NCBI GenBank assembly: GCA_023512435.1
Contig: JAILZP010000023.1
Coordinates: 1-53,972, forward strand
Reading direction: 5' to 3'
Length of the DNA: 53,972 nucleotides
Source: Peptococcaceae bacterium
GTDB lineage: Bacteria > Bacillota > Desulfotomaculia > Desulfotomaculales > Desulfocucumaceae
Shown: positions 1 through 9,790 of the stretch, piece by piece
Numbering within the stretch: the stretch's first letter is position 1
Layout: each line of letters opens with the position of its first letter
Made by a program: the position numbers and the translations under genes
Notes under the pieces: generated by a model
Database searches by the model: none
Told to the model about the DNA's origin: nothing
What the model saw: the letters and a program-made list of their open reading frames with translations, nothing else

Positions 1-1515
1 ATGATGCCCATCATTCAGCCGGCCGAATTATGGCAGGAGTCCGGGCGCTGGGACGTGTACGGGCCCGAACTATTCCGGCTGAAGGACAGGCACGGCAGGG
101 ATTTCTGCCTGGGCCCCACCCACGAGGAAATAATCACCGACCTGGTGCGGGGCGAGGTCAAATCATACAAGCAGCTTCCCCTCCTTCTCTACCAGATCCA
201 GAACAAGTACCGGGATGAGAGGCGGCCCCGTTTCGGGCTGATGAGGGGCAGGGAATTCATCATGAAGGACCTTTATTCCTTCGACCGGGACGAGGAAGGG
301 TTGGATGTCAGCTACCGCAAGATGCATGAGGCTTACACCAGGATTTTCCGGCGCTGCGGGCTCAAGTTCAGGCCGGTGGAGGCGGACTCGGGGGCCATCG
401 GGGGGAACGACACCCACGAGTTCATGGTGCTGGCCGAGTCCGGCGAGGCCCTGGTGGTATACTGTCCCGTTGATTCCTGCGGCTATGCGGCCAACGTGGA
501 AAGGGCGGTCAGCCCTCCGGACCCGGAGGCTTCCCGGGAGCCGGCCCGGCCGGTTAAACCGGTGGCCACCCCGGGCATGCGCACGGTGGATCAGGTTACC
601 GCGTTCCTGGGCATTTCACCCAGGAAACTGATCAAAACCATCATTTACGAAACAGAAAAGGGGCCTGTGGCGGCTCTGGTCCGGGGAGACCGGGACGTGA
701 ACGAAATCAAGCTGAAGAAGGCGGTGGACGTAATCAACCTGGAACTGGCCGGGCCGGAAGCGGTGGAAAGGATCAGCGGGGCGCCGGCGGGATTTGCCGG
801 GCCGGTGGGCCTGACCGGGGTGAGGATCGTGGCCGACCAGGAGGTGGAGGCCCTTTCCAACGCGGTATCCGGGTCCAACCGGAAGGACACCCACCTGGCG
901 GACGTCAACCCCGGCCGGGACTTTCAGCCGGAACTGGTTACCGACATCAGGCTGGTCAGGGCCGGAGACCCCTGCCCCGGCTGCGGTGCGGCCCTGGTGG
1001 AGGCCAGGGGTATAGAGGTGGGGCAGATATTTAAACTGGGGGTCAAGTACAGCAAGGTTCTGGGAGCCACATACCTTGACCAGGCCGGACAGGAGAGGCC
1101 CATCGTCATGGGGTGCTACGGCATCGGGGTGACCAGGACCATGGCCGCGGCAATCGAACAGAACCATGACGAAAACGGGATCATCTGGCCGGCGTCCATT
1201 GCTCCTTTCCAGGTGATTGTGGTTCCGGTAAGCGCCAGGGACAAAGACCAGTGGGAGATGGCCCGGAGGGTGTACCGGAATTTGCTTGACGCCGGTGTCG
1301 AGACGGTTCTGGACGACCGGGACGAAAGGCCGGGGGTAAAATTCAAGGATGCCGACCTGGTGGGCTATCCCATCCGGGTTACCGTGGGCGCCAGGGCGGT
1401 GTCCTCCGGTGAGGTGGAACTCCGCCTGAGAAGGGACGGCGCCACCAGCATGGTGCCGGAAAGCAGCCTGACCGCCAGGGTATCTCAATTGCTGGCCGGT
1501 GATCAGGGGATTTAG
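1..1515 (+). CDS. proS: Prolyl-tRNA synthetase, 5'-truncated by the window edge
   Basis: Charges tRNA-Pro with proline in the cytoplasm. The window opens inside the gene: the first residues run straight into the [15 protein letters not shown] segment, which in complete bacterial ProS lies some 65-70 residues in, so the ATG at position 1 is probably internal. Visible parts are the class II motif 2 region ([21 protein letters not shown]), a YbaK-like editing insertion at about residues 190-320 that marks the bacterial-type enzyme, motif 3 around [18 protein letters not shown], and a C-terminal anticodon-binding domain. It ends with TAG directly followed by the ATG of the next gene, so the two are probably co-transcribed. 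Identity is secure; only the start is missing. Confidence 0.96.
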   Translation: MMPIIQPAELWQESGRWDVYGPELFRLKDRHGRDFCLGPTHEEIITDLVRGEVKSYKQLPLLLYQIQNKYRDERRPRFGLMRGREFIMKDLYSFDRDEEGLDVSYRKMHEAYTRIFRRCGLKFRPVEADSGAIGGNDTHEFMVLAESGEALVVYCPVDSCGYAANVERAVSPPDPEASREPARPVKPVATPGMRTVDQVTAFLGISPRKLIKTIIYETEKGPVAALVRGDRDVNEIKLKKAVDVINLELAGPEAVERISGAPAGFAGPVGLTGVRIVADQEVEALSNAVSGSNRKDTHLADVNPGRDFQPELVTDIRLVRAGDPCPGCGAALVEARGIEVGQIFKLGVKYSKVLGATYLDQAGQERPIVMGCYGIGVTRTMAAAIEQNHDENGIIWPASIAPFQVIVVPVSARDKDQWEMARRVYRNLLDAGVETVLDDRDERPGVKFKDADLVGYPIRVTVGARAVSSGEVELRLRRDGATSMVPESSLTARVSQLLAGDQGI

Positions 1516-2694
1516 ATGGGGGACACCGGGCGAAACATACTGATCCTCTCGGTCAGCGCCGGATCAGGCCATATGAGGGCCGCGGCCGCCCTGGAGGCCG
1601 CCTTCCGGGAAGACGACCCGGCATGCCGGGTGATTATCCTGGACACCTTCAAGTACACCTCTCCTTTTCTGGAAAAGCTGGTCCTGGGCACTTACATGGA
1701 AATGCTGAAGCATGCTCCGGCCGTGTACGGCTACATATACAGCCGGTCGGAAAAGGGGCGGGTCCTGTCCGGCTGCGCCAAAACCGAATTCAGCAGGCTG
1801 CTGGGCATGTTTTCAGCCCGCAGGCTGCTGGATTATATCAAGCGGCACAATCCGGAAGCCGTGATCTGCACCCACCCCTTTCCACTGGGAGTGCTCTCGG
1901 CCATCCGCGAGTCCGGGGAGTACGGCTGTTTTACCGTAGGAACGGTGACAGATTTTATCATCCACCCGTTCTGGGTTTTTCCGGAGGTTGACCTCTACCT
2001 GGTGGGGGCCGAACAGCTGGCCGGCGACCTGGCGGGCTGCGGGATTCCGGCGGAGAGGGTGCACGCCACCGGGATACCCATTGACCCCGTTTTTTCGGCC
2101 CCGGTGGACCGGTGGTCGGTGCTGGCCGGCTATGGCCTGGACCCCCGCCTGGCCACGATTCTCATTATGGGCGGCGGCCTCGGCATGGGCCCCCTGCCGG
2201 AATCGGTAAAGGCCCTGGGGAACCTCGGCCGGCGCTGCCAGATCATTGCTGTGGCCGGCAATAACAACCAGCTAAGGGAAAAAATCGATCGCATGGCGCC
2301 GGAACTGGCCAATCCGGTCCGTGTTCTCGGGTACGTCGACAACGTCCATGAGCTGATGGCCTCTTCGGACATCCTGGTGAGCAAGGCGGGAGGCCTTTCC
2401 TGCGCTGAAGCCCTGGCCGCCGGGATTCCAATTTTTATTCTGGATCCCCTGCCGGGCCAGGAGCAAAGGAACAGCAGGTTCCTGACCTCTGCGGGTGCGG
2501 CCGTGGAGGCCGGCGGAGTGGAGGACCTGGCGAAAAAAATTGACTGCTGCCTTGCCCGCCCCTACCTGCTAAAAGAGATGTCCGGGGCGGCTTCCCGGCT
2601 GGCAAGGCCTGACGCGGCCAGGACGGCGGCAAGGCTGATCAGGGACAGGGCGAAAGATTACCGGGCCGCTGTCGCCGGTGAAGGCCCGCATTGA
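1516..2694 (+). CDS. MGDG-synthase/UgtP-type glycosyltransferase
   Basis: A 392-residue GT28-fold glycosyltransferase. The N-terminal domain has the MGDG-synthase signature (ILSVSAGSGHMRAAAALEAA), and the C-terminal nucleotide-sugar domain has the glycine-rich MGGGLGMGPLP segment and a late SKAGGLSCAEALAAGIP motif. Family members transfer glucose or galactose from a UDP-sugar to diacylglycerol at the inner face of the membrane (UgtP/YpfP type); some act on other lipids. The ATG abuts the proS stop with no spacer, so translation is probably coupled. Donor and acceptor cannot be read from the sequence. It is followed by a strong promoter for rimP, so it ends the proS transcription unit. Confidence 0.85.
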   Translation: MGDTGRNILILSVSAGSGHMRAAAALEAAFREDDPACRVIILDTFKYTSPFLEKLVLGTYMEMLKHAPAVYGYIYSRSEKGRVLSGCAKTEFSRLLGMFSARRLLDYIKRHNPEAVICTHPFPLGVLSAIRESGEYGCFTVGTVTDFIIHPFWVFPEVDLYLVGAEQLAGDLAGCGIPAERVHATGIPIDPVFSAPVDRWSVLAGYGLDPRLATILIMGGGLGMGPLPESVKALGNLGRRCQIIAVAGNNNQLREKIDRMAPELANPVRVLGYVDNVHELMASSDILVSKAGGLSCAEALAAGIPIFILDPLPGQEQRNSRFLTSAGAAVEAGGVEDLAKKIDCCLARPYLLKEMSGAASRLARPDAARTAARLIRDRAKDYRAAVAGEGPH

Positions 2695-2771
2695 ATATTG
2701 CTTAATCTAAAGGGTTATGCTATTTTATAACACCGCTGCCGGAACAGGGCCGGAAAATGACAGGTTTTCAC

Positions 2772-2800
2772 TTGTCAAGGCCGGTCAGGTATGGTATACT
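2772..2800 (+). promoter_or_regulatory. Sigma-A promoter of the rimP-nusA-infB operon
   Basis: TTGTCA (2772-2777), a 17-nt spacer, then TATACT (2795-2800). The match and spacing are good for a vegetative promoter. It lies in the only sizeable gap upstream of rimP and implies a leader of roughly 115 nt. Confidence 0.75.
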
Positions 2801-2847
2801 GATGGTGGTTTTCAGGCGGAGACAGTTTTTTCAGGGATTTTTGCAAG

Positions 2848-2877
2848 GAGTGGGTTGAGTTCCCACTCTTTCGTCTT
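2848..2877 (+). promoter_or_regulatory. Leader hairpin upstream of rimP (possible attenuator)
   Basis: GAGTGGG (2848-2854) and CCCACTC (2862-2868) form a perfect 7-bp stem with a 7-nt loop, followed by a pyrimidine-rich tail, TTTCGTCTT. It sits between the promoter and the rimP ribosome-binding site. It has the look of a weak terminator, which could let NusA tune its own operon. That role is inferred; only the hairpin is seen. Confidence 0.5.
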
Positions 2878-2923
2878 ATAAGTGTGCGTATACCCCGAAA
2901 ATCTCAAAAGGGAGGGTGCGGTG

Positions 2924-3385
2924 GTGGCGAACAACAGCGTGGCCGCCGTGGTTGAGAATTTGTCCGTGCCGGTGGTTGAGGAACTGGGCCTGGAACTGGT
3001 GGATGTGGAATATGTTAAGGAAGGCGGGAGGAGAATTCTCCGCGTGTATATCGACAAGCCCGGCGGAGTCAGCCATGAAGACTGCGAGGCCGTCTCCAAA
3101 AGGCTGGACGCGCTGCTGGACGAGGAGGACCCCATCCCGCAGTCCTATTACCTTGAAGTGTCCTCCCCGGGGTTGGAAAGGCCCCTTAAAAAGCCGGGGG
3201 ATTTCCAGCGTTTCAATGGGCGCATGATCAGGGTGACCACCTTTGCCGCTCTGGAAGGAAGAAAAAAATTCACCGGCAGGCTGGCCGGTGTAGAAGAGGG
3301 CAGCCTTGTCCTGGAGGAGGAGGGAAACAGGGTTTCCATTCCTCTGAACCAGGTGGCGTCGGCGCGGTTGCATGTGGAATTTTGA
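2924..3385 (+). CDS. rimP: Ribosome maturation factor RimP
   Basis: Small cytoplasmic protein needed for late maturation of the 30S subunit (DUF150 family). The N-terminal domain shows VEELGLELVDVEYVKEGGRRILRVYIDKPGG and the C-terminal SH3-like domain shows FTGRLAGVEEGSLVLEEEG (quoted in part). I chose the GTG at 2924 because GGAGG at 2911-2915 lies 8 nt upstream; a GTG at 2921 and one at 2882 are also in frame. It is the first gene after the promoter at 2772 and is followed by nusA after about 35 nt, the standard bacterial arrangement. Confidence 0.93.
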   Translation: MANNSVAAVVENLSVPVVEELGLELVDVEYVKEGGRRILRVYIDKPGGVSHEDCEAVSKRLDALLDEEDPIPQSYYLEVSSPGLERPLKKPGDFQRFNGRMIRVTTFAALEGRKKFTGRLAGVEEGSLVLEEEGNRVSIPLNQVASARLHVEF

Positions 3386-3420
3386 TTTCTTACCAATTTG
3401 GGTTCAGGAGGCATAAAGGG

Positions 3421-4509
3421 ATGAACACCGAGTTTTTGGATGCCCTTCACGACCTGGAAAAAGAAAAAGGGATTTCCGTCGAGGTTCTGCTGGAAGCAAT
3501 CGAAGCCGCGCTGCTTTCTGCCTACAAGAGAAATTTCGGTTCCCTGCAGAACGCCAGGGTCGTTATTGACCGGGACACCGGCGAGTTCAAAGTATACTCC
3601 CAGCGCACCGTGGCTGAACAGGTCAACGACCCCAGGCTGGAAATATCTCTTGAAGAAGCAAGGCAGCTGGATCCCCGGTACGACCTGGGCGAAATAGTTG
3701 AAACCGAAGTAACACCGAGAAATTTCGGGCGGATAGCCGCCCAAACCGCCAAGCAGGTGGTGGTCCAGCGCATCCGGGAGGCCGAGCGGAATATTATTTA
3801 TGAGGAGTTCGCCAACCGGGAAGGGGATATCGTCACCGGCGTCATCCAGCGCGTGGAGCAGAAAAACGTGTACATCGAACTTGGTAAAACCGAGGCCATC
3901 CTTACGCCTTCCGAACAGATGCCCGGCGAAGAATACCGCCAGGGAAACAGGATCAAGGCCTACATTGTAGAGGTCAAAAAGACCAACAAGGCCCCCCAGA
4001 TAATCGTTTCCAGGACGCACCCGGGACTGTTGAAAAGGCTCTTCGAGCTGGAGGTCCCGGAATTGTACGAAGGCACCGTCGAATTGAAGGCCATCGCCCG
4101 GGAAGCCGGCTACAGGTCGAAAATAGCCGTCTATTCCCGGGACGAGAACGTGGACCCGGTGGGAGCCTGCGTCGGCCCCAAGGGGATGAGGGTGCAGAAC
4201 ATTGTCAACGAGTTGAACGGGGAAAAAATTGATATCGTAAAGTGGAACCCCGACCCCTCAAAATTCGTGGCGGCCTCCCTGAGTCCGGCCAAGGTGGTGG
4301 CCGTGGAGGTCTGGGAGGAGGAAAAGGTGGCCCGGGTCATCGTACCGGACTACCAGCTCTCCCTGGCCATCGGCAAGGAGGGCCAGAACGCCCGGCTGGC
4401 GGCTAAGCTTACAAACTGGAAAATTGACATCAAGAGCGAATCCCAGATGGAGGAAATATACCAGCAGGAAGGGTATGGGGAGTATTACCAGGAAGACTAC
4501 GCAGAGTAA
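3421..4509 (+). CDS. nusA: Transcription termination/antitermination factor NusA
   Basis: Binds RNA polymerase and nascent RNA and modulates pausing, termination and antitermination. The 362-residue protein has the N-terminal RNAP-binding domain (about 1-125), an S1 domain (about 135-200, with [20 protein letters not shown]) and two KH domains (with [20 protein letters not shown] and later [20 protein letters not shown]). It lacks the C-terminal acidic repeats of proteobacterial NusA, as is usual in Firmicutes. The ATG at 3421 is supported by AGGAGG at 3406-3411, 9 nt upstream; an open frame extends further up but has no ribosome-binding site. A heptanucleotide array follows the stop. Confidence 0.96.
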   Translation: MNTEFLDALHDLEKEKGISVEVLLEAIEAALLSAYKRNFGSLQNARVVIDRDTGEFKVYSQRTVAEQVNDPRLEISLEEARQLDPRYDLGEIVETEVTPRNFGRIAAQTAKQVVVQRIREAERNIIYEEFANREGDIVTGVIQRVEQKNVYIELGKTEAILTPSEQMPGEEYRQGNRIKAYIVEVKKTNKAPQIIVSRTHPGLLKRLFELEVPELYEGTVELKAIAREAGYRSKIAVYSRDENVDPVGACVGPKGMRVQNIVNELNGEKIDIVKWNPDPSKFVAASLSPAKVVAVEVWEEEKVARVIVPDYQLSLAIGKEGQNARLAAKLTNWKIDIKSESQMEEIYQQEGYGEYYQEDYAE

Positions 4510-4524
4510 GCGCGTACGCCCAAC

Positions 4525-4563
4525 AACTAGCAACTAGCATCTAGCGGCTAACAGCTGACAGCT
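4525..4563 (+). repeat. Heptanucleotide array, NNCTAGC family
   Basis: Five 7-nt units in register: AACTAGC, AACTAGC, ATCTAGC, GGCTAAC, AGCTGAC, then a partial AGCT. It starts 15 nt after the nusA stop. The same unit family recurs after truB at 10700. Confidence 0.85.
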
Positions 4564-4579
4564 CTTTTGAGGGAGATGA

Positions 4580-4852
4580 TTGCGGGTGCCCAGGGTGAAA
4601 AAAGTTCCCCAGAGAATGTGTGTCGGGTGCCGGGAAATGAAACCCAAAAAAGAATTGATCAGGATCGTGCGGACCCCGGCCGAGAGCATAGAGGTTGACC
4701 CTACGGGCAAGAAGTCCGGCCGGGGGGCCTATATCTGCCCCACGGTGGAGTGCCTGCAGAAGGCGGCCAGGGAAAAGAGGCTGGAAAGGGCGCTGGAAAG
4801 GCCGGTTTCCAGGGAGATATACGACATGCTGGCCCAGAGGTTGAACGGTTGA
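4580..4852 (+). CDS. ylxR: YlxR family RNA-binding protein (RnpM)
   Basis: A 90-residue basic protein of the YlxR/DUF448 family, encoded between nusA and infB in most Firmicutes. It carries the family CVGCREMKPKKELIRIVR segment near the N-terminus and a GRGAYICPTVECLQKA segment in the middle. Family members bind RNA, and the B. subtilis protein has been linked to RNase P; that is known of the family, not visible here. The TTG start at 4580 follows GAGGGAG closely. The stop overlaps the ylxQ start (TGATG), indicating translational coupling. Confidence 0.9.
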   Translation: MRVPRVKKVPQRMCVGCREMKPKKELIRIVRTPAESIEVDPTGKKSGRGAYICPTVECLQKAAREKRLERALERPVSREIYDMLAQRLNG

Positions 4853-5172
4853 TGGCCGGTACGGTCCTGAACATGATTGGCCTGGCCCGGAGGGCGGGTC
4901 AGGTGGAAAGCGGCGACGCCGCGGTGCGCAATTCGGTGTGCCGCGGTAGGGCAAGGCTGATCATCCTGGCCGGCGACGCCGCCGAAAGAACCAGGGAGGC
5001 CTTCGGGCGCCTGGCCCGGGATTACGGGATACCCCTGGTGGTGTTCGGCACCAAGGAGGGCCTGGGCGGGATCCTGGGCAAGCCGCCGCGTTCGGTGGTG
5101 GCTGTCACCGGCGAAAATTTCGCACGGGGTATTGTCAAGATTATAGAAAGGGGAGAGGTATTTGAGAAGTGA
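4852..5172 (+). CDS. ylxQ: YlxQ, L7Ae/L30e-type RNA-binding protein
   Basis: A 106-residue L7Ae/L30e/Gadd45-fold protein (LNMIGLARRAGQVESGDAAV at the start; GIPLVVFGTKEGLGGILGK later) of the type that binds kink-turn RNA. It starts with the ATG that overlaps the ylxR TGA. A frame open upstream to 4750 only overlaps ylxR and has no ribosome-binding site. The last codons and the stop (GAG AAG TGA) are already in register with the heptanucleotide array that follows, so the C-terminus may have been rewritten by the repeat. Its exact role in ribosome or RNA metabolism is not known. Confidence 0.88.
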   Translation: MAGTVLNMIGLARRAGQVESGDAAVRNSVCRGRARLIILAGDAAERTREAFGRLARDYGIPLVVFGTKEGLGGILGKPPRSVVAVTGENFARGIVKIIERGEVFEK

Positions 5173-5360
5173 GGCTTTGGAAGTGGGAATAAAGATTGGG
5201 GTGGAATTTACAAAGACTAATACCCACGGGGTATTTACCTCCCATCTTCCGCCTCTCATGGCAAGAGGTGAGAGGTGGGCGGCGGGAAGTGGGGTCAGGA
5301 GGGAATTGACCGGGGTTGATTCCAACAGTGTTCTCACTTCTAAATTCTCACATCTCAATC
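5164..5360. repeat. Paired inverted heptanucleotide arrays between ylxQ and infB
   Basis: Left arm at 5164-5198: GAGAAGT, GAGGCTT, TGGAAGT, GGGAATA, AAGATTG. A middle run at 5263-5297 has AAGAGGT, GAGAGGT, GGGCGGC, GGGAAGT, GGGGTCA. The right arm at 5333-5360 is in the opposite orientation: CTCACTT, CTAAATT, CTCACAT, CTCAATC. GAGAAGTGAG on the left matches the complement of CTCACTTCT on the right, so the 200-bp segment can fold back imperfectly. The open frame across it (5162-5404) is not a gene. Confidence 0.7.
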
Positions 5361-5397
5361 AGGGGATATCCGGGGCTAAAAGCAGGGAGGTGAGTAT

Positions 5398-8388
5398 ATG
5401 GTAAAAAAACGGGTACACGAACTGGCCAAAGAACTTAACGTGGAAAGCAAGGATATTATAAAGGGGATGGCCCGGCTGGGCATCAATCTCAAGTCCCATA
5501 TGAGCACTCTTGAAGAAAAGGACATCGATCTGTACCTGGCAACGTTTCATGGCAAGAAGGACAAGGGTGCCGCTGAACCCGCCGGTAAACCGGCGGCCCC
5601 CCCGGCCGCGAAACCCGCAGCACAGTCTGTCCCCGGGCCTGCCGCACCTCCTGAAAAACAGCCTCCGGGGCCCCAGGGAAAACCGGCTCAGGATAAGCAG
5701 GCCAGGAGCGCTGCACCGGCCCCCGAAGACAGAAAGAGGCCGGACAGGAGAGATTACAGGTTTGACCGCGGCCCGGGGCTGGTGGACCGTGTTCCCTCGC
5801 GGCCACCGGACAGGAGGTTCGAAGACCGGTCCCTCCGCACCACGCCGCTTAAAAAGGCCATACCGCAGCAGCCGCCGGCTTCTCCCCACAGGCAGGAAGC
5901 CGGCAGGCCCCAGCCTTCGCCGGTGCTGCCCGCCGCACAGCAGCCCGCGCCGGTGCAAGTCCGGCATCCGGAAGAGAGGCTTGCCGACAGGGACAAAGCC
6001 GTTGTCAGGCCCGAGACGACGTCACAGCCGCCCGCGGGCAAGGATCGGCCCAAATATCCGGACAGGATGCGGCCTTCAATGCTGGGCGGCCAGGATCCGG
6101 CCAGGGACCACCGCCCCGCCCCGGGCAGGGATCGCCCTGGAGATGCCAGGCCCGCACCTGACAGGGACAGGAAAGCCGACCGCAGACCGGAAGGCGACCG
6201 GGGTGCCCAGCAGAGGGGTCCCGCCTCCGGCGGGGGATTTAACCGTCCCAGGACCGAGGCCGACCGGCAAAGGCACCAGGGTGACGACCGGGGCCGCGGC
6301 GATCGCCCCGGGGGAGCGCCGGCCGCCGGGAGGCCCGGTCAGGGAAGAGGCCGGGGAGGTCCGAGACCTGCGCAACCGGCCGGCGACAGGCCGAAGCCGG
6401 CCGCGCTGAAAGTGCCGAAAGTACCGGACCAGGCCAAGGGCATAGATAAAATAAAGGCCTCTGAAAAGTCCCGGGCCAGGATTGCCCAGACCCAGACCAA
6501 GGTATTCGGCAAAGACCGCCGGTATGAGGAGGATTTTGAAGAACGCAGCCTGCGCCTGGTTCCCGGCAGGAAGAAAGGTGTTCAACAGAAGGCCAGAACT
6601 GATCAAAGACCGGCGGTTGTCCAGGAGAAGAAGCCGGTGGTAATCGGTGAAACCGTCACCGTCCAGGAACTGGCCGAAAAAATGAAAAAGAGCCCGGCCG
6701 AGCTGATCAAAAAATTAATGCAGCTGGGCATACTGGCCACCATAAACCAGGAAATCGATTCAGACACCGCCGTGATCCTGGCCGGTGAATTCGGTTTTGA
6801 GGCCGAGGTAAAAATAGAACTGGACGCCGAGGCCCAACTGGAGATGGAACAGCAGGACGACCCCGCCGACCTGGTGCCGAGACCATGCGTGGTAACCGTC
6901 ATGGGACACGTGGACCACGGCAAGACTTCCCTGCTGGACGCCATCAGAGAAACCAACGTCATTGCCACCGAGGCCGGGGGGATCACCCAGCACATCGGCG
7001 CGTACCAGGTGGAATACAACAACAAGAAGATCACCTTTGTGGACACTCCGGGCCACGAGGCCTTTACCGCCATGCGGGCCAGGGGAGCCCAGGTGACGGA
7101 TATAGCAGTCCTGGTGGTGGCCGCCGAGGATGGTGTCATGCCCCAGACGGTGGAAGCCATAAACCATGCCAAGGCGGCCGGGGTACCCATCGTGGTGGCC
7201 ATAAACAAAATGGACAGACCCGAGGCAAACCCTGAGAGGGTAAAACAGCAGCTCACCGAGCACAACCTGGTGCCCGAAGAGTGGGGCGGCGACGTTATTT
7301 GCGTTCCCGTCAGCGCCAAGCAGAAACAGGGCATAGATGATCTTCTGGAGAGCATCCTGCTGGTGGCAGAAGTTAACGATCTAAAGGCCAATCCCAACAG
7401 GCCCGCCCGGGGTACCGTCATCGAAGCGGAACTGGACAAGGGACGGGGCCCGGTGGCCTCTGTACTGGTGCAGAACGGCACCCTTCATGTCGGGGACGCC
7501 GTTGTGGCCGGGACTTCCCACGGCAGGGTGAGGGCCATGATGGACGACAAGGGCAGGCGCATCAAAAAGGCCGGGCCCTCCACCCCGGTGGAGGTGCTGG
7601 GATTCAACGAGGTGCCCCAGGCCGGCGACACGTTTTACGTGGTTAAAGATGAAAAGATGATCAAGCAAATCATTGACAAGCGTCTGGCCCGGAAGCGGCA
7701 GGAGGAGCTTAAGTCCGCCGCTCCCCGGGTGACCCTGGAGGACCTGTTCAGGAACATCCGGGAGGGCCAGGTTAAGGAACTGCGCCTGGTGATAAAGGCC
7801 GACGTGCAGGGTTCGGTGGAGGCCATCAGGCAATCACTGGAAAGGCTTTCCACCGACGAGGTGAAGGTACACATTATCCATGGCGGGGTCGGAGCCATAA
7901 GCGAAGCCGACATCATGCTGGCCTCGACTTCCAATGCCATTGTCATCGGGTTTAACGTGCGGCCGGATGTGAACGCCCGCAGGGCGGCGGAGACCGAAAA
8001 GGTGGATATCCGCCTCTACCGGGTGATTTACGACGCCATAGAAGATATAAAGGCGGCCATGAGCGGGCTGCTGGAACCGGAGCTGAGGGAAGTCACCCTG
8101 GGGCGGGCCGAGGTCCGGAAGATATTCAAGGCGTCAAAACTGGGCACCATTGCCGGCTGTTATGTCAGTGAGGGCAAGATCACCAGGGACGCCGGGGTGC
8201 GGCTGATCAGGGACGGCGTGGTGGTTTACGAGGGCAGGATTGATTCCCTCAAGCGTTTCAAGGATGACGTCAGGGAGGTGCTGCAGGGGTACGAATGCGG
8301 CATGACCCTGGAGAACTACCAGGACATCCACGAGGGGGACATTATCGAGGCTTTCACCACCGAAAAGATCAAAAGGGAGCTGGCTTAA
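5398..8388 (+). CDS. infB: Translation initiation factor IF-2
   Basis: GTPase that brings fMet-tRNA to the 30S subunit and promotes 50S joining. It has 996 residues, much longer than the roughly 720 of B. subtilis. Order: IF2_N helical domain (about 1-52), a very long Pro/Arg/Gly/Asp-rich linker (about 55-345), a basic segment, a second IF2_N domain (about 415-465), then the G domain with GHVDHGKT (503-510), DTPGHE (549-554) and NKMD (603-606), followed by domain II and the C-terminal fMet-tRNA-binding domains. The ATG at 5398 is preceded by GGGAGGTGA. The linker is probably disordered; its function is unknown. Confidence 0.97.
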   Translation: MVKKRVHELAKELNVESKDIIKGMARLGINLKSHMSTLEEKDIDLYLATFHGKKDKGAAEPAGKPAAPPAAKPAAQSVPGPAAPPEKQPPGPQGKPAQDKQARSAAPAPEDRKRPDRRDYRFDRGPGLVDRVPSRPPDRRFEDRSLRTTPLKKAIPQQPPASPHRQEAGRPQPSPVLPAAQQPAPVQVRHPEERLADRDKAVVRPETTSQPPAGKDRPKYPDRMRPSMLGGQDPARDHRPAPGRDRPGDARPAPDRDRKADRRPEGDRGAQQRGPASGGGFNRPRTEADRQRHQGDDRGRGDRPGGAPAAGRPGQGRGRGGPRPAQPAGDRPKPAALKVPKVPDQAKGIDKIKASEKSRARIAQTQTKVFGKDRRYEEDFEERSLRLVPGRKKGVQQKARTDQRPAVVQEKKPVVIGETVTVQELAEKMKKSPAELIKKLMQLGILATINQEIDSDTAVILAGEFGFEAEVKIELDAEAQLEMEQQDDPADLVPRPCVVTVMGHVDHGKTSLLDAIRETNVIATEAGGITQHIGAYQVEYNNKKITFVDTPGHEAFTAMRARGAQVTDIAVLVVAAEDGVMPQTVEAINHAKAAGVPIVVAINKMDRPEANPERVKQQLTEHNLVPEEWGGDVICVPVSAKQKQGIDDLLESILLVAEVNDLKANPNRPARGTVIEAELDKGRGPVASVLVQNGTLHVGDAVVAGTSHGRVRAMMDDKGRRIKKAGPSTPVEVLGFNEVPQAGDTFYVVKDEKMIKQIIDKRLARKRQEELKSAAPRVTLEDLFRNIREGQVKELRLVIKADVQGSVEAIRQSLERLSTDEVKVHIIHGGVGAISEADIMLASTSNAIVIGFNVRPDVNARRAAETEKVDIRLYRVIYDAIEDIKAAMSGLLEPELREVTLGRAEVRKIFKASKLGTIAGCYVSEGKITRDAGVRLIRDGVVVYEGRIDSLKRFKDDVREVLQGYECGMTLENYQDIHEGDIIEAFTTEKIKRELA

Positions 8389-8392
8389 AAGC

Positions 8393-8427
8393 GGGAATTG
8401 GGAATTAGGAACTGGGAATTAGGTATT
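8393..8427 (+). repeat. Heptanucleotide array, GGGAATT family
   Basis: Five units in register: GGGAATT, GGGAATT, AGGAACT, GGGAATT, AGGTATT. It begins 5 nt after the infB stop and ends just before the rbfA ribosome-binding site. Confidence 0.88.
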
Positions 8428-8457
8428 AAGCTCGCAAGCGGGCGAGAGGTGATTAAA

Positions 8458-8820
8458 ATGTCCTACCGGCAGGGAAGGTTGGCCGAGGCGATCAAAAAAG
8501 AAATTTCCGACCTGATTCGCAATGAGATCAAGGACCCGCGAATCGGCTTCGTGACCATAACTGCGGTGGATGTATCATCCGACCTCCGTCATGCCAAGGT
8601 CTATGCCAGCGTGCTGGGTGGCGGTGAACAGCAAAGGGCTACCGCCGAGGCCCTGAACAGGGCCGCGGGCTATATCAGGTCGGAGATTGGCAGGAGAATA
8701 AGGCTTAAATACACCCCGGAGATAATTTTTCAGCTGGACACCTCCATAGAGAGGGGTACCAGGGTAATCAAGCTCATGGAGGAAGTAAAAGCCGGCGGAG
8801 GAGAAGGTTCCGGTGAGTAG
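8458..8820 (+). CDS. rbfA: Ribosome-binding factor A
   Basis: A 120-residue KH-like protein that binds the 30S precursor and helps 16S rRNA 5'-end maturation. The family signature [20 protein letters not shown] and the later VYASVLGG and [20 protein letters not shown] segments are present. The ATG at 8458 follows GAGAGGTGATT. The frame is open upstream to 8398, but that part only translates the heptanucleotide array, so it is excluded. It overlaps the next gene by 8 nt. Confidence 0.94.
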   Translation: MSYRQGRLAEAIKKEISDLIRNEIKDPRIGFVTITAVDVSSDLRHAKVYASVLGGGEQQRATAEALNRAAGYIRSEIGRRIRLKYTPEIIFQLDTSIERGTRVIKLMEEVKAGGGEGSGE

Positions 8821-9790
8821 CCTGCAGGAGATTGCCGAAGTTTTAAGGAGGTCATCCAGGTTGTTGCTTTGCGGCCACGTTGTCCCGGACGGGGACTGCC
8901 TGGGTTCCGTGGCCGCCCTTGGCATTGTCCTGGAGAAAATGGGCAAGAAGGTAACCATGGCCAGCCCGGACCCCCTGCCGGAAACACTCCTTTTTTTGCC
9001 GGGCGCGGACCGGTTTCTGACAAACTGCCCGTCCGAAGAGGACTACGACACCTTCGTGGCGCTCGACTGCTCGGTGCCGGAACGGCTGGGGGCCTTCAGG
9101 CGGTGCCTTGACCTGGATCTTCAGGTGATAAATATAGATCACCATCTCAATGCGTCCAGCTTCGGCCGCCACAACTACCTGGACCCCGGAGCGGCGGCCA
9201 CCGGGGAAATTCTGATGGATCTCATCGACCTTATGGGAACCGGCCTTGAAAGGGACGTGGCCACCTGCCTCTATGTGGCCATAGCCACCGACACCGGTTC
9301 GTTCCGGTATGAAAACACTTCTCCCGAAACCTTCCGCAGGGCGGCCAGGCTCATGGAAGCGGGGATACCGGCGTCCGCCATCAATGTCCGGCTGTACGAG
9401 GAAAAGCCCCTGCAGACCGTGCAGGTCCTGGGTGCGGCCCTGGAAAAACTGAGGATCAGCCCTTGCGGCAAGGTGGCCTGGGTGGTGGTGGAAAGAGAAC
9501 TGCTGGCAAGGTTTTCGGCCGGGGATGAGCACACTGACGGACTGGTTAATTTTGTGCGAACCATCAAGGGTGTGGAGGTGGCCATCCTTTTCAGGGAGCT
9601 TGACCCGGGAAGGTACAAGGTGGGCTTCCGGTCAAAGGGAGAGGTGGATGTTCACCGCCTGGCCGCCAGGCTGGGCGGGGGAGGCCATGCCCGGGCTTCC
9701 GGGTGCGTTATAAGCGGCGACCTGACGCAGGTCATAGAAAATGTGGTGCGGGAGACTTTAAGGGATGTGTCCGGGGCGGGTTCGCAATAA
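8813..9790 (+). CDS. nrnA: DHH/DHHA1 phosphoesterase, NrnA-like nanoRNase / pAp phosphatase
   Basis: Degrades short oligoribonucleotides, and in characterised relatives also dephosphorylates 3'-phosphoadenosine 5'-phosphate or cleaves c-di-AMP products. The DHH domain has [11 protein letters not shown] near the N-terminus and Asp109-His110-His111 (IDHHLN); the DHHA1 domain ends with [11 protein letters not shown]. The GTG at 8813 overlaps rbfA and is served by a purine-rich GGAGGAGAAGG. Its place between rbfA and truB is the standard Firmicute position. Family assignment is firm; the physiological substrate is inferred. Confidence 0.92.
   Translation: MSSLQEIAEVLRRSSRLLLCGHVVPDGDCLGSVAALGIVLEKMGKKVTMASPDPLPETLLFLPGADRFLTNCPSEEDYDTFVALDCSVPERLGAFRRCLDLDLQVINIDHHLNASSFGRHNYLDPGAAATGEILMDLIDLMGTGLERDVATCLYVAIATDTGSFRYENTSPETFRRAARLMEAGIPASAINVRLYEEKPLQTVQVLGAALEKLRISPCGKVAWVVVERELLARFSAGDEHTDGLVNFVRTIKGVEVAILFRELDPGRYKVGFRSKGEVDVHRLAARLGGGGHARASGCVISGDLTQVIENVVRETLRDVSGAGSQ

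Noticed and set aside
5162..5404. 80-residue plus-strand frame between ylxQ and infB
   Set aside because: It translates the heptad arrays only, overlaps the infB ribosome-binding site and start, and has no ribosome-binding site of its own.
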